64,000 nucleotides of DNA, taken from the NCBI GenBank assembly GCA_029202485.1, contig CP119313.1, forward strand, positions 310,001-374,000, written 5' to 3'. The notes beneath the pieces were generated by a model that saw only the letters and a program-made list of their open reading frames with translations, had not been told where the DNA came from and searched no databases. Below, in pieces: positions 8,291 through 16,506 of the stretch. Origin of the DNA: Candidatus Pedobacter colombiensis. GTDB taxonomy: Bacteria > Bacteroidota > Bacteroidia > Sphingobacteriales > Sphingobacteriaceae. Position numbers and translations under genes: made by a program. Within the stretch, counting starts at the first letter, position 1. Each line of letters starts with the position of its first letter.

Positions 8291-8464
8291 TTATCCTCCA
8301 AAGATTCTACCGATTAACCAGATAATAAGTGCAAGCACCAATATTACTATAATTGCACCTGTCCAAAGACCTGCCTTAAAAATGCCCTTTATCAACTCGC
8401 AACTCATAAGCGTGGTAGAAAGGAAGGCGATGATTGCTAACGGAAAATATCTTTTCGTTGTCAT
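8291..8464 (-). CDS. small membrane lipoprotein, 57 residues
   Basis: A 57-codon minus-strand gene. It has an N-terminal signal (MTTKRYFPLAIIAFLSTTLM) with a lipobox ending at Cys22, a short linker with GIFKAGLWTG, and a strongly hydrophobic helix (AIIVILVLALIIWLIGRIFGG). The amphipathic GIFKAG-x-WTG segment followed by a single membrane helix recurs in small Bacteroidota proteins. The opposite strand has a slightly longer open frame whose composition looks like a shadow. The function is unknown. Confidence 0.72.
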   Translation of the reverse strand: MTTKRYFPLAIIAFLSTTLMSCELIKGIFKAGLWTGAIIVILVLALIIWLIGRIFGG

Positions 8465-8521
8465 AGGTTGATAATTTGATATAGTAAATTAACAAACCAG
8501 GAAGACAATGGTTTGATAAGC

Positions 8522-9250
8522 CTATTTTCCGTTTACTTTTAGCAGTTCAATTTCAAAGATTAGGGTGCTGTAAGGAGGAATATCCTCTCCGGCGCCACGT
8601 TCTCCGTAAGCAAGGTTGTAAGGGATAAAGAACTTATATTTTGAACCTGTTTGCATCAATTGAACACCCTCTGTCCAGCCAGCGATTACCCCATTTAGTG
8701 GTAAGGATAGCGGCTCTTTTCTGTCGTATGAGCTGTCAAACTGTTTTCCGTTAAGTAAAGTTCCTCTGTAGTTAACCAATACTGTATCGGTAGCTTTAGG
8801 CTTGATCCCCGTACCTCTCGTGATCACTTGATATTGCAACCCACTTGGCGTAGTTTGTACGCCTGATTCTTTTTTATTACGTTCTAAGAATGCTTTACCT
8901 TCTGCAAGAACCGGCGCGTATTTTTGTTGACTTACACTTTTAAATAAGTTGTTGATCGCAGCCTGAGATTGCTCTTTAGGGATTAATGGGGTAGCATTAC
9001 CAAAACCATCTTTTAATCCTTTAATCAATAATTCGTAATTAAGGCTGTTTAGACCATCGTTTTTCATGCTGGTGGCCATGGTATTACCAAAAGCATAACT
9101 TGCCGAGTCTAACGTTGATTTAAATGCAACAGCTGGTGTAGTTTTTTTTACTGTTGTTGTTTTCTTTACTGTAGCTGTTTTTGCTTTCGTTTGAGCGTTC
9201 ACGGCAAGCGCGCAAAACGGAAGCATAAGAGTAATAACTGTTTTCTTCAT
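8522..9250 (-). CDS. FKBP-type peptidyl-prolyl isomerase, secreted
   Basis: A 242-residue exported FKBP of the FkpA/Mip type. The signal peptide MKKTVITLMLPFCALAVNAQ is followed by a lysine/threonine-rich linker and an N-terminal dimerisation domain (SYAFGNTMATSMKNDGLNSLN). The C-terminal FKBP domain runs over residues ~150-240, with VLVNYRGTLLNGKQFDSSYDR, VIAGWTEGVQLM, IPYNLAYGERGAG and FEIELLKV. The start is placed at 9250, where the signal peptide begins, since the open frame upstream runs through the ndk terminator. It probably assists folding of periplasmic or outer-membrane proteins. Confidence 0.93.
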   Translation of the reverse strand: MKKTVITLMLPFCALAVNAQTKAKTATVKKTTTVKKTTPAVAFKSTLDSASYAFGNTMATSMKNDGLNSLNYELLIKGLKDGFGNATPLIPKEQSQAAINNLFKSVSQQKYAPVLAEGKAFLERNKKESGVQTTPSGLQYQVITRGTGIKPKATDTVLVNYRGTLLNGKQFDSSYDRKEPLSLPLNGVIAGWTEGVQLMQTGSKYKFFIPYNLAYGERGAGEDIPPYSTLIFEIELLKVNGK

Positions 9251-9290
9251 TAGTTCTATTTGTTGTGGCTGAAAGGTACAAACTTTATAA

Positions 9291-9325
9291 AAAAATAAGC
9301 ACCTTTTTTTGAGGTGCTTATTTTT
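9291..9325. terminator. strong terminator hairpin between ndk and the FKBP gene
   Basis: A perfect 13-bp inverted repeat, AAAAATAAGCACC / GGTGCTTATTTTT, with a 9-base loop. The A and T tracts on both sides would allow termination in either direction. Given the gene orientation, it terminates ndk transcription on the minus strand. Confidence 0.85.
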
Positions 9326-9402
9326 AATATTATTTATTCTGTTTCCGAGATCCTGACCTGCGTCAGGATGACTTGATCGCAAACATAGCTACAGCGTGAT
9401 GC

Positions 9403-9822
9403 TTAGAAGCGCTCAGCAGCAGTAAAGAAGAAATCGCCTTCAATTGCAGCGTTCTCATCAGAATCTGAACCATGAACAGCGTTAGCGTCAATTGATTTAG
9501 CATATTTCTGACGGATAGTACCTTCAGCTGCTTCAGCAGGGTTAGTAGCACCAATCAATTTTCTGAAATCTTCGATAGCATTGTCTTTTTCAAGGATCGC
9601 AGCAACGATTGGTCCTGAAGACATGAAGCTTACCAGGTCAGCATAAAAAGGACGCTCTTTGTGAACTGCATAAAACTCGCCAGCTGTTTCCGGAGTTAGT
9701 TTAGTGTATTTTAATGCAATGATTTTAAAACCTGCAGCAGTGATGTCGTTAATGATTGCACCAATATGGCCATTAGCAACAGCATCAGGCTTAATCATGG
9801 TAAAAGTTCTATTTGTACTCAT
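9403..9822 (-). CDS. ndk: nucleoside diphosphate kinase
   Basis: This enzyme transfers the gamma-phosphate between nucleoside di- and triphosphates through a phosphohistidine. Seen are RTFTMIKPDAV at the start (residues 5-15), the KERPFYADLVSFMSSGP segment, and the active-site histidine in NAVHGSDSDENA (~residue 117). At 139 residues it is of normal length. It is followed by a strong terminator, consistent with a single-gene unit. Confidence 0.98.
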   Translation of the reverse strand: MSTNRTFTMIKPDAVANGHIGAIINDITAAGFKIIALKYTKLTPETAGEFYAVHKERPFYADLVSFMSSGPIVAAILEKDNAIEDFRKLIGATNPAEAAEGTIRQKYAKSIDANAVHGSDSDENAAIEGDFFFTAAERF

Positions 9823-9944
9823 TTTTTTATATGATTTTTTGCAAAATTACGTTTTATACTGCTAATATTAAAGTTCGAAACTTAGATAAAATGGTTTACT
9901 TTAAATGGCATAAATATTATAGGCTTCAATTATCATTAAATTAC

Positions 9945-9952
9945 TAGCTTTG
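9945..9952 (+). promoter_or_regulatory. putative -7 promoter element of the DHH gene
   Basis: TAGCTTTG matches the Bacteroidota -7 consensus TAnnTTTG and lies 11 bases before the ATG of the DHH phosphoesterase. No convincing TTTG -33 element was found at the usual distance, so this rests on the -7 box alone. Confidence 0.45.
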
Positions 9953-9963
9953 CAGCGAAAATT

Positions 9964-10974
9964 ATGCTATCTATTTCGGAAATAAAATCTTTGCTGGCTA
10001 CGCCACAGAAAATTGTAATTACTACACATCATAAACCCGATGGTGATGCAATGGGTTCATCCCTGGGCTTATATGCTTATCTGATTCAGAAAGGGCATCA
10101 TGTTCATGTAATTACGCCTAGCGATTACCCTTACTTTTTACATTGGCTACCCAATAATGCGGAGGTCATTATTTATCCCGAGCAACAAGAGCGTTCGGCA
10201 AAACTGGTAGCAGAAGCTTCAATGATTTTTTGCCTTGATTTTAATGCGCTTGGCAGGATCAATGAATTGGGTGAATTGGTGAGGGCATCAGACGCCTATA
10301 AGCTAATGATCGATCATCACCTGGATCCTGAAGATTTTGATGATTACCGTCATTGGAGTATCAGTGCCTGTGCTGCGGCTCAACTGGTATATGATTTTAT
10401 TGTAAATGAATTAGGAGATGGGGCAATGTTGAATAAAGACATCGCTACCTGTTTATATACAGGGATCATGACAGATTCGGGTTCTTTCCGCTTTGAATCA
10501 GCAAATGCTGCGGTTTATCGCATTGCTGCCGATTTAATCGATTTGGGGGCTGAACATTGGAGAATTCATCAGTTGGTATACGATAATGCTACAGAAAACC
10601 GTTTACGTTTTCTGGGCTATTGTTTAAGCGAGAAGCTGGAAGTGATTAGGGAATTTAATACAGCACTCATATCGGTTACTAAAGAAGAGTTGAAGACTTA
10701 CAATATTGTAACCGGTGATACTGAAGGAATAGTGAATTATGCATTGTCAATTAATGGTGTTAAATTGGCTGCATTTATTATTGAAAGAACTGATAAAGTT
10801 AAATTATCTTTGCGCTCCACAGGAGATTTTCCTGCGAATGAGATTTGTAAGAAATACTTTAACGGAGGTGGACATAGAAATGCCGCCGGCGGGTATTCCG
10901 ATAAAAATTTAGAGGATACAGTGAAGGATTTTAAAGCGCTTTTACCAGACTATAAAGACCAATTGTTTCGATAA
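9964..10974 (+). CDS. DHH-family phosphoesterase (NrnA-like oligoribonuclease / pAp phosphatase)
   Basis: A 336-residue DHH/DHHA1 phosphoesterase. NrnA-type members degrade very short RNAs (and c-di-AMP products in some bacteria) and dephosphorylate 3'-phosphoadenosine 5'-phosphate. The metal-binding DHH motifs are visible: TTHHKPDGDAMGS (residues ~20-32), CLDFN, the name-giving MIDHHLDPE (~residue 117) and TGIMTDSGSFRF. The C-terminal DHHA1 motif is GGGHRNAAGG (~residue 300). Substrate choice cannot be read from the sequence. Confidence 0.93.
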   Translation: MLSISEIKSLLATPQKIVITTHHKPDGDAMGSSLGLYAYLIQKGHHVHVITPSDYPYFLHWLPNNAEVIIYPEQQERSAKLVAEASMIFCLDFNALGRINELGELVRASDAYKLMIDHHLDPEDFDDYRHWSISACAAAQLVYDFIVNELGDGAMLNKDIATCLYTGIMTDSGSFRFESANAAVYRIAADLIDLGAEHWRIHQLVYDNATENRLRFLGYCLSEKLEVIREFNTALISVTKEELKTYNIVTGDTEGIVNYALSINGVKLAAFIIERTDKVKLSLRSTGDFPANEICKKYFNGGGHRNAAGGYSDKNLEDTVKDFKALLPDYKDQLFR

Positions 10975-11038
10975 CAGCGGAGTTGTTAAACAAGAATTTA
11001 AAAAATAAACTATAAAAAATATAAATTTAAAAAACCAC

Positions 11039-12040
11039 ATGAAGAAAGGTCTAGTAATTCTTTTCGCAGCGACACTTGGGCTGGCTGCTTGTAACAACTA
11101 CAAAAAAGGTCCGGGAGGCCTGTCGTACATCATTCATAAAGATGGTGGAAACGCAAAGATTAAAGAAGGTGATATCGTTAAGTTAAACTTTATCCAAAAA
11201 AGTGAGAAAGATTCTGTGATGTTCAATACATGGGATATGGATCAACCTCAGGTTTTTCCTGTTGCTAAAAAAGTTTATGCAGGTGATATGAACGATGTTT
11301 TAACATTGTTTGGAGAAGGTGATAGTGCTACATTTAAATTGGATTTAGATACTATGGCTGCACACTCTGGTCAGCCAAAACCTCCGGGCACAAAAGATAA
11401 ATACATCGTGTTTACTATAAAAGTGGAAAAAGTGTTAGCTAAAAAAGCTGGCGAAGCTGATTCTACCTTCCAAAAACAAGCGAGAGATTTCTTTGAAAAA
11501 GATTACAAAGCAAGCATCGAGAAAAAGAAAGGTGCTGAAGCCGGTAAAATCAAAAAATATATCGCTGATAATAACCTGAAAACTACAACTACTGCTTCTG
11601 GTTTACAATATGTAATCAGCAAGCCAGGTGATGCTGTAAAACCTGCTTTAGGTGATACAATGATGGTGAACTACACTGGTAAATTAACAACTAAAAAATC
11701 TGACGGTAAAGACAATATTTTCGATACCAGTGATGAGAAAGTTGCTAAAGAAGCAGGTAGATACAATGCAATGGCTCAATATGGTCCTCGCCCTATTACT
11801 TTAGGAAGAGCAATTCCAGGATTTGACGAAGGTTTACAATTGATCGGTAAAGGTGGAAAAATCACTTTGATCATCCCTTCAAGTCTTGCTTATGGTGAAG
11901 GTGGTATGCCTCAAGGTGGTATCAGTCCTTTCTCTCCACTTGTATTCGAAGTTGAATTAGCTGATATTAAAAAACCAGTTGCAGCACCAGCTGCTCCGGC
12001 TGCACCAGTTGCTGCTCCGGCTCCAACTGCAAAAAAATAA
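11039..12040 (+). CDS. FKBP-type peptidyl-prolyl isomerase lipoprotein
   Basis: A 333-residue lipoprotein (signal peptide and lipobox GLAAC, residues ~14-18) with two FKBP-like domains. The N-terminal one (residues ~25-135) is divergent. The C-terminal one (residues ~185-315) has MVNYTGKL, AIPGFDEGLQLIG, IPSSLAYGEGG and LVFEVELADI. The last ~20 residues are an Ala-Pro-rich low-complexity tail. It probably acts on envelope protein folding at the inner face of the outer membrane. A strong terminator follows. Confidence 0.92.
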   Translation: MKKGLVILFAATLGLAACNNYKKGPGGLSYIIHKDGGNAKIKEGDIVKLNFIQKSEKDSVMFNTWDMDQPQVFPVAKKVYAGDMNDVLTLFGEGDSATFKLDLDTMAAHSGQPKPPGTKDKYIVFTIKVEKVLAKKAGEADSTFQKQARDFFEKDYKASIEKKKGAEAGKIKKYIADNNLKTTTTASGLQYVISKPGDAVKPALGDTMMVNYTGKLTTKKSDGKDNIFDTSDEKVAKEAGRYNAMAQYGPRPITLGRAIPGFDEGLQLIGKGGKITLIIPSSLAYGEGGMPQGGISPFSPLVFEVELADIKKPVAAPAAPAAPVAAPAPTAKK

Positions 12041-12080
12041 GTATAATATTATCCGCTAATCCGGATAATTACAAGACAGG

Positions 12081-12115
12081 AACCCGGTCTGCATCAGCAG
12101 ACCGGGTTTTTTATT
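12081..12115 (+). terminator. rho-independent terminator after the FKBP lipoprotein gene
   Basis: The stem ACCCGGTCTGC / GCAGACCGGGT (11 bp, loop ATCA) is followed by a T-rich tract. It separates the FKBP gene from tatD, which starts about 35 bases later. Confidence 0.9.
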
Positions 12116-12149
12116 TGTTAAGCTCCGATGGTTTTTATTAACTTCGCCA

Positions 12150-12917
12150 ATGCTTTTAACCGATACCCATACACATCTGTACTACGAAACAGATGAGGAG
12201 AAATTAGATCAGCTAATGCAGCGTTGTTTTGACAATCAAATCGAACGTCTGTTTTTACCTAATGTTGATGTTGCATCTATTGCAAAAATTGATGCCCTGG
12301 TAAAGAAATATCCCAATAACTGTTTTGCAATGGCTGGCTTACATCCATGTGATGTAAAGGAGAATTATGAAGAGGTTTTGGATGAGATTTGCCAGAGTAT
12401 GGTGGACCGGGATATTTATGCCATCGGAGAGATTGGTATAGATTTGCATTGGGATAAAAGCACACTCGCTTTTCAACAAGCAGCTTTCCGAGAGCAAATT
12501 AAGTGGGCAAAAGATCTTGAACTGCCTATTGTGATACATTGCAGGGAAGCTTTTGATGAGATCTTTGAGATTTTGGAAGCAGAAAAGGATGAACAGTTAA
12601 GAGGAATTTTGCATTGCTTTACAGGAAATCTGGAGCAGGCCAATAAAGCCATCGAGCTTGGTTTTTATCTGGGCATAGGTGGAGTAGTGACTTATAAAAA
12701 CTCTGGTTTGGATGCAGTATTAAAGCAAGTGCCTTTAGCAAATCTGGTTTTGGAAACGGACTCGCCATATTTGGCACCTGTACCGTATCGCGGTAAACCA
12801 AATGAAAGCAGCTACCTGGTGTATGTTGCAGAGAAGCTGGCCGAAATATATGAAACCAGTGTAGCCGAAATAGCTGCTGTAACTACAGCAAATTCCATCA
12901 GCATTTTTAAAATTTAA
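12150..12917 (+). CDS. TatD family metal-dependent hydrolase/deoxyribonuclease
   Basis: A 255-residue TIM-barrel hydrolase. TatD enzymes are magnesium-dependent 3'-5' exonucleases proposed to process damaged DNA. Metal ligands are visible in THTHLYYE (residues 5-12), GEIGIDLHW, VIHCREAFDE, LHCFTGNLEQ and LETDSPYLAP. The length is normal. The asparaginase gene starts 2 bp after the stop codon, so the two are almost certainly cotranscribed. Confidence 0.95.
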   Translation: MLLTDTHTHLYYETDEEKLDQLMQRCFDNQIERLFLPNVDVASIAKIDALVKKYPNNCFAMAGLHPCDVKENYEEVLDEICQSMVDRDIYAIGEIGIDLHWDKSTLAFQQAAFREQIKWAKDLELPIVIHCREAFDEIFEILEAEKDEQLRGILHCFTGNLEQANKAIELGFYLGIGGVVTYKNSGLDAVLKQVPLANLVLETDSPYLAPVPYRGKPNESSYLVYVAEKLAEIYETSVAEIAAVTTANSISIFKI

Positions 12918-12919
12918 TA

Positions 12920-13936
12920 ATGACCAAAATACTCATCATATACACGGGCGGAACTATAGGTATGGTAAATGATACCGATACCGGTACACTAATTCCTTTT
13001 AATTTTAAGCAAATTCAGCAAAATGTCCCTGAACTGGCAAGATTGAATTATGAGCTTGAAGTTCATTCTTTTGATCCTATTATGGATTCTTCAAATATGC
13101 ATCCCGACATTTGGGCGGAGCTGGCAAAGCTGATCTTTACCAGATATGATGAGTTTGATGGATTTGTTATTCTGCATGGTTCGGATACAATGGCCTTTAC
13201 TGCCTCGGCCTTAAGCTTTATGCTGCAAAATCTGAGCAAACCTGTAATCCTTACGGGGTCGCAGCTTCCAATTGGTGAGATCAGAACTGATGCTAAAGAA
13301 AATTTGATTACCGCACTTGAAATTGCGGCAATGAAAGATAAAGGTAAAGCTAAAGTCCCTGAAGTTTGTATCTACTTCGACTCCCAGTTGTTTCGCGGCA
13401 ATCGTTCCATTAAATACAATTCGGAGAAGTTTGAGGCTTTCCGCTCGCCAAACTATCCTATACTTGCCGAAGCTGGTGTTCATTTAAATTTCTTTAATAA
13501 TTATATCCTGCCTCAGCCTGGAAAGGAATTGCAGGTGTTGTTAGATTTTAATTCGAACATTGGGGTATTGAAGATGTATCCTGGTATTTCACAACAGGCA
13601 GTAATGGCCATTACACATTCTTCAGTAGATGCGATTGTTTTAGAAACCTTTGGTTCTGGAAATACAACTACTGCCGAATGGTTTATCAATTGTTTGAGGG
13701 AAGCTATAGCTAGTGGTAAGATCATAGTCGATATTTCTCAATGCCAGCGTGGTTCGGTAGAATTAGGTAAATATGAGACCAGTAAACAGCTGCAGGAAAT
13801 GGGTGTAGTAAGCGGTTACGACATGACTTTCGAGGCCACCATCACTAAACTCATGTATCTGATGGCGCAAGGGCATAGCTACGAAGAGGTCGTTAAATTG
13901 ATGGAGCAATCACTTCGCGGAGAATTAACGGCTTAA
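12920..13936 (+). CDS. ansA: type I (cytoplasmic) L-asparaginase
   Basis: It hydrolyses asparagine to aspartate and ammonia. Catalytic threonines lie in YTGGTIGM (residues ~8-15) and HGSDTMAFTA (~residues 88-97), the two active-site signatures of the family. The conserved C-terminal region includes LETFGSGNT. At 338 residues with no signal peptide it fits the cytoplasmic low-affinity type (AnsA) rather than the secreted type II enzyme. It is the second gene of the tatD-ansA pair. Confidence 0.95.
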   Translation: MTKILIIYTGGTIGMVNDTDTGTLIPFNFKQIQQNVPELARLNYELEVHSFDPIMDSSNMHPDIWAELAKLIFTRYDEFDGFVILHGSDTMAFTASALSFMLQNLSKPVILTGSQLPIGEIRTDAKENLITALEIAAMKDKGKAKVPEVCIYFDSQLFRGNRSIKYNSEKFEAFRSPNYPILAEAGVHLNFFNNYILPQPGKELQVLLDFNSNIGVLKMYPGISQQAVMAITHSSVDAIVLETFGSGNTTTAEWFINCLREAIASGKIIVDISQCQRGSVELGKYETSKQLQEMGVVSGYDMTFEATITKLMYLMAQGHSYEEVVKLMEQSLRGELTA

Positions 13937-13958
13937 CGTAAAACTTTAGCGTTTGTTT

Positions 13959-13987
13959 TTTGTGCGGGTATTATAATTTTAAATTTG
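13959..13987 (+). promoter_or_regulatory. Bacteroidota-type promoter of the MBL/rhodanese gene
   Basis: TTTG (13959-13962) and TAAATTTG (13980-13987) are separated by 17 bases, matching the -33/-7 pattern of the phylum. Transcription would start close to 13994, leaving a very short leader before the ATG at 14001, or the alternative ATG at 14007. Confidence 0.7.
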
Positions 13988-14000
13988 TAGTTAAATAAAG

Positions 14001-15422
14001 ATGGCAATGAAGATAGAGCAAATTTATACGGGATGTTTGGCAGAAGCTGCTTATTATATTGAGAGTAACGGGGAGGCCGCAATTATTGATCCTTTACGTG
14101 AGGTAGGGCCTTATCTCAAAAAAGCTAAGAAAGACAATGCAGTAATCAAGTATATTTTTGAAACGCATTTTCATGCCGATTTTGTATCCGGACATATTGA
14201 TCTTGCTGAGAAATCGGGTGCTGAAATTGTATATGGTCCTACGGCCAAAACTTCTTTCAAATCACATGTTGCAGTAGATGGGGAGCAGTTTAAAATAGGC
14301 GAATTGACGATCACGGTGTTGCATACACCGGGACACACACCTGAGTCGACTACTTATTTACTGACGGATAAGGATGGCAAGCCTTATTGCATTTTTACCG
14401 GTGATACCTTGTTTATTGGTGATGTAGGCAGGCCGGATCTGGCACAGCAGGGAGACCTGACTATGGAAGATATGGCTGCTACTTTATATGATTCATTGCA
14501 AAATAAAATATTAACACTTCCTGATGAGGTATTGGTGTATCCTGCTCATGGCGCGGGTTCTGCTTGCGGTAAGAGCATGAGTAAAGAAACCTTTGACACC
14601 CTTGGTCACCAGAAGGAAGTGAATTATGCACTTAAAGCTACGTCGAAAGCTCAGTTTGTAAAAGAAGTTACTGATGGTATTTTACCTCCTCCGCAGTATT
14701 TTGCAAAAAATGCTGCCATGAATAAAAATGGCTATGAAAGTTTTGATGATGTCTATGAAAAAGGACTGAAACCTTTGAGTCCAGAGGAGTTCGAAACTAT
14801 GGCAAACTTAACGGGTGCTTTGATTTTGGATACCAGAGATCCGCAGGTATTTGCCAAAGGCTTTGTACCTTCATCTGTAAATATAGGTTTGAATGGTCAG
14901 TTTGCCCCTTGGGTTGGTGCGCTGATTACGGATTTAAAGCACCCTCTATTGCTGGTTGTGGAAGCCGGTAAGGAAGACGAGGCCATAACCCGCCTGGCAA
15001 GGGTAGGGTATGACAATACAATTGGCTATCTAGATGGCGGTATTGCTGCGTGGGAGCAGGCCGGTAAGGATGTGGATATCATTAAATCGATTACAGCTGA
15101 TGAATTTGAGCATATAGCGAACGCAGATACATCCATTAGGGTGCTTGATGTAAGGAAGCCTGGGGAATACGAATCTGAGCATCTGGAAATGACGCTGACC
15201 CGTCCATTGGATTATATCAATGACTGGACTGGTGAAATTGACCAGAATGATACTTATTATGTACACTGCGCAGGTGGTTACCGATCTATGATAGCTGCCT
15301 CCATCCTTAAAGCAAGGGGTGTTGAGCATGTCATAGATATTGCCGGCGGTTATGGTGCAATTAAAAATACAGGCTTAAAACGCACAGATTTTGCCTGTCC
15401 TTCAAAAGCGATGAAAGCTTAA
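14001..15422 (+). CDS. MBL-fold hydrolase with two rhodanese domains (persulfide dioxygenase-like)
   Basis: A 473-residue fusion. Residues ~1-215 are a glyoxalase-II/ETHE1-like metallo-beta-lactamase domain with ETHFHADFVSGH, HTPGHTPES, FTGDTLFIGDVGRPD and PAHGAGSACGK. ETHE1-type enzymes oxidise glutathione or low-molecular-weight persulfides to sulfite. Two rhodanese domains follow. The first (residues ~265-360) lacks the active-site cysteine: the loop reads VVEAGKEDEA. The second (~residues 370-470) keeps it, in YVHCAGGYRS. The protein is likely cytoplasmic and involved in sulfane-sulfur handling. It has its own promoter and overlaps the convergent hydrolase gene by 4 bp. Confidence 0.93.
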   Translation: MAMKIEQIYTGCLAEAAYYIESNGEAAIIDPLREVGPYLKKAKKDNAVIKYIFETHFHADFVSGHIDLAEKSGAEIVYGPTAKTSFKSHVAVDGEQFKIGELTITVLHTPGHTPESTTYLLTDKDGKPYCIFTGDTLFIGDVGRPDLAQQGDLTMEDMAATLYDSLQNKILTLPDEVLVYPAHGAGSACGKSMSKETFDTLGHQKEVNYALKATSKAQFVKEVTDGILPPPQYFAKNAAMNKNGYESFDDVYEKGLKPLSPEEFETMANLTGALILDTRDPQVFAKGFVPSSVNIGLNGQFAPWVGALITDLKHPLLLVVEAGKEDEAITRLARVGYDNTIGYLDGGIAAWEQAGKDVDIIKSITADEFEHIANADTSIRVLDVRKPGEYESEHLEMTLTRPLDYINDWTGEIDQNDTYYVHCAGGYRSMIAASILKARGVEHVIDIAGGYGAIKNTGLKRTDFACPSKAMKA

Positions 15423-16420
15423 GCTGTTAGCTTTAAAACATTTTTAACAAAGCTGCCTATTGCACGTTCTACTGATGGAATGTCTTTTGAGGTCATATAA
15501 GAGCCTAAAACATGACTGCCGCCATTAGGGATCGCAACTTTGGTTTTTAACGGTACTGGTGTGCCCAGTTGATCAAACATCCGTAATTCTGCAGATACCC
15601 TTACCACGTGGTCCTGCTCTTTTTCATTTTTATAATAATAGAGTAGTAATACTGGCTGGGTTACTTTTTCGAATGTTGTTTTATTCATACTGGTTTCCAG
15701 GAGTTCTTGTAACTGTACAGTCGATTCAAGCCGGTAACTGGAGTACCAGTATTTTTTTTCATCACGTGTTTTATTTTTCACCACTCTCTCCTTACTACCT
15801 ATAACCATGCGCGCAATTTGTAAGCCCCAGGGGTTATTTAACATAAAGGCCAGTTTGTCGTTGATTTCAATGTTTGGCGAAATTAAAATAAGGCTATTGA
15901 CATCAGGATAAGTGGCAGCGAGTTTAAGTGCTAGTGTCCCTCCGGTGGATGTTCCGATAATGATCACCTTTTTGCCGAGTCTTTTTCCAATTTCAAATGC
16001 TTGTTTGGCGCTTTCCCAAAGCCTGTCAGGAGTTGAATACTTCATTGCCGATACAGTGTCCACCCCATGGTCTGCAAGTCGCGCCAGGTATAGATTGGCA
16101 TGCAATAATTTCGCGAGGTAAAAGTACGTAGGGTTCCCTTCTGCTTTAGAGGCTGTGTAGCCATGCAGGTACACTACAGCGTAATCTGATTGCTGTTTTT
16201 GACTGCTGTCCGCCCAAACGATTTCGGCTTCGTTACCGGGCTTTATTTTGTGTTGTGATTCTATCTTCTTTACATAGTCTTCGAGCTGAGAAAGTGCAGG
16301 AACATTTGGGAGTTGGGGGCTGTATTCGGGATGGTTAGGCTTGGGCCCAAGCAAATAGACGATTGCACCAATTAAAATAACTGCAGTAAAAATCTTTAAA
16401 GTCTTTGAGCGTTTATTCAT
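15419..16420 (-). CDS. membrane-anchored alpha/beta hydrolase
   Basis: A 333-residue hydrolase with an N-terminal membrane anchor (IFTAVILIGAIVYLLG, residues ~10-25). The alpha/beta fold carries the oxyanion HGYTAS motif, the nucleophile elbow GTSTGG (Ser in the middle, ~residue 157), a likely acid in EQDHVVRV and a C-terminal histidine in GGSHVLG. The order matches esterase/lipase-like families, and the substrate cannot be told. It converges on the rhodanese gene. Confidence 0.85.
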   Translation of the reverse strand: MNKRSKTLKIFTAVILIGAIVYLLGPKPNHPEYSPQLPNVPALSQLEDYVKKIESQHKIKPGNEAEIVWADSSQKQQSDYAVVYLHGYTASKAEGNPTYFYLAKLLHANLYLARLADHGVDTVSAMKYSTPDRLWESAKQAFEIGKRLGKKVIIIGTSTGGTLALKLAATYPDVNSLILISPNIEINDKLAFMLNNPWGLQIARMVIGSKERVVKNKTRDEKKYWYSSYRLESTVQLQELLETSMNKTTFEKVTQPVLLLYYYKNEKEQDHVVRVSAELRMFDQLGTPVPLKTKVAIPNGGSHVLGSYMTSKDIPSVERAIGSFVKNVLKLTA

Positions 16421-16506
16421 GATGGTTTCATTTTAAACTCTTTTTTACTAAAAGTACGCTTTTAAAGATATTTAATTTATGTTTGCACACATATTTTTTA
16501 ACCTGA

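Noticed and set aside
8286..8471. 61-codon plus-strand frame after the DciA-like gene
   Set aside because: Composition has no protein-like pattern, and the opposite strand carries a clear lipobox and membrane-helix protein.
9251..9382. Longer N-terminus of the FKBP gene reaching towards ndk
   Set aside because: The extension would be read through the ndk terminator hairpin, and a typical signal peptide starts at 9250.
13211..13483. Minus-strand frames inside ansA and other large genes
   Set aside because: They mirror well-conserved coding sequence on the other strand and lack start or domain features of their own.
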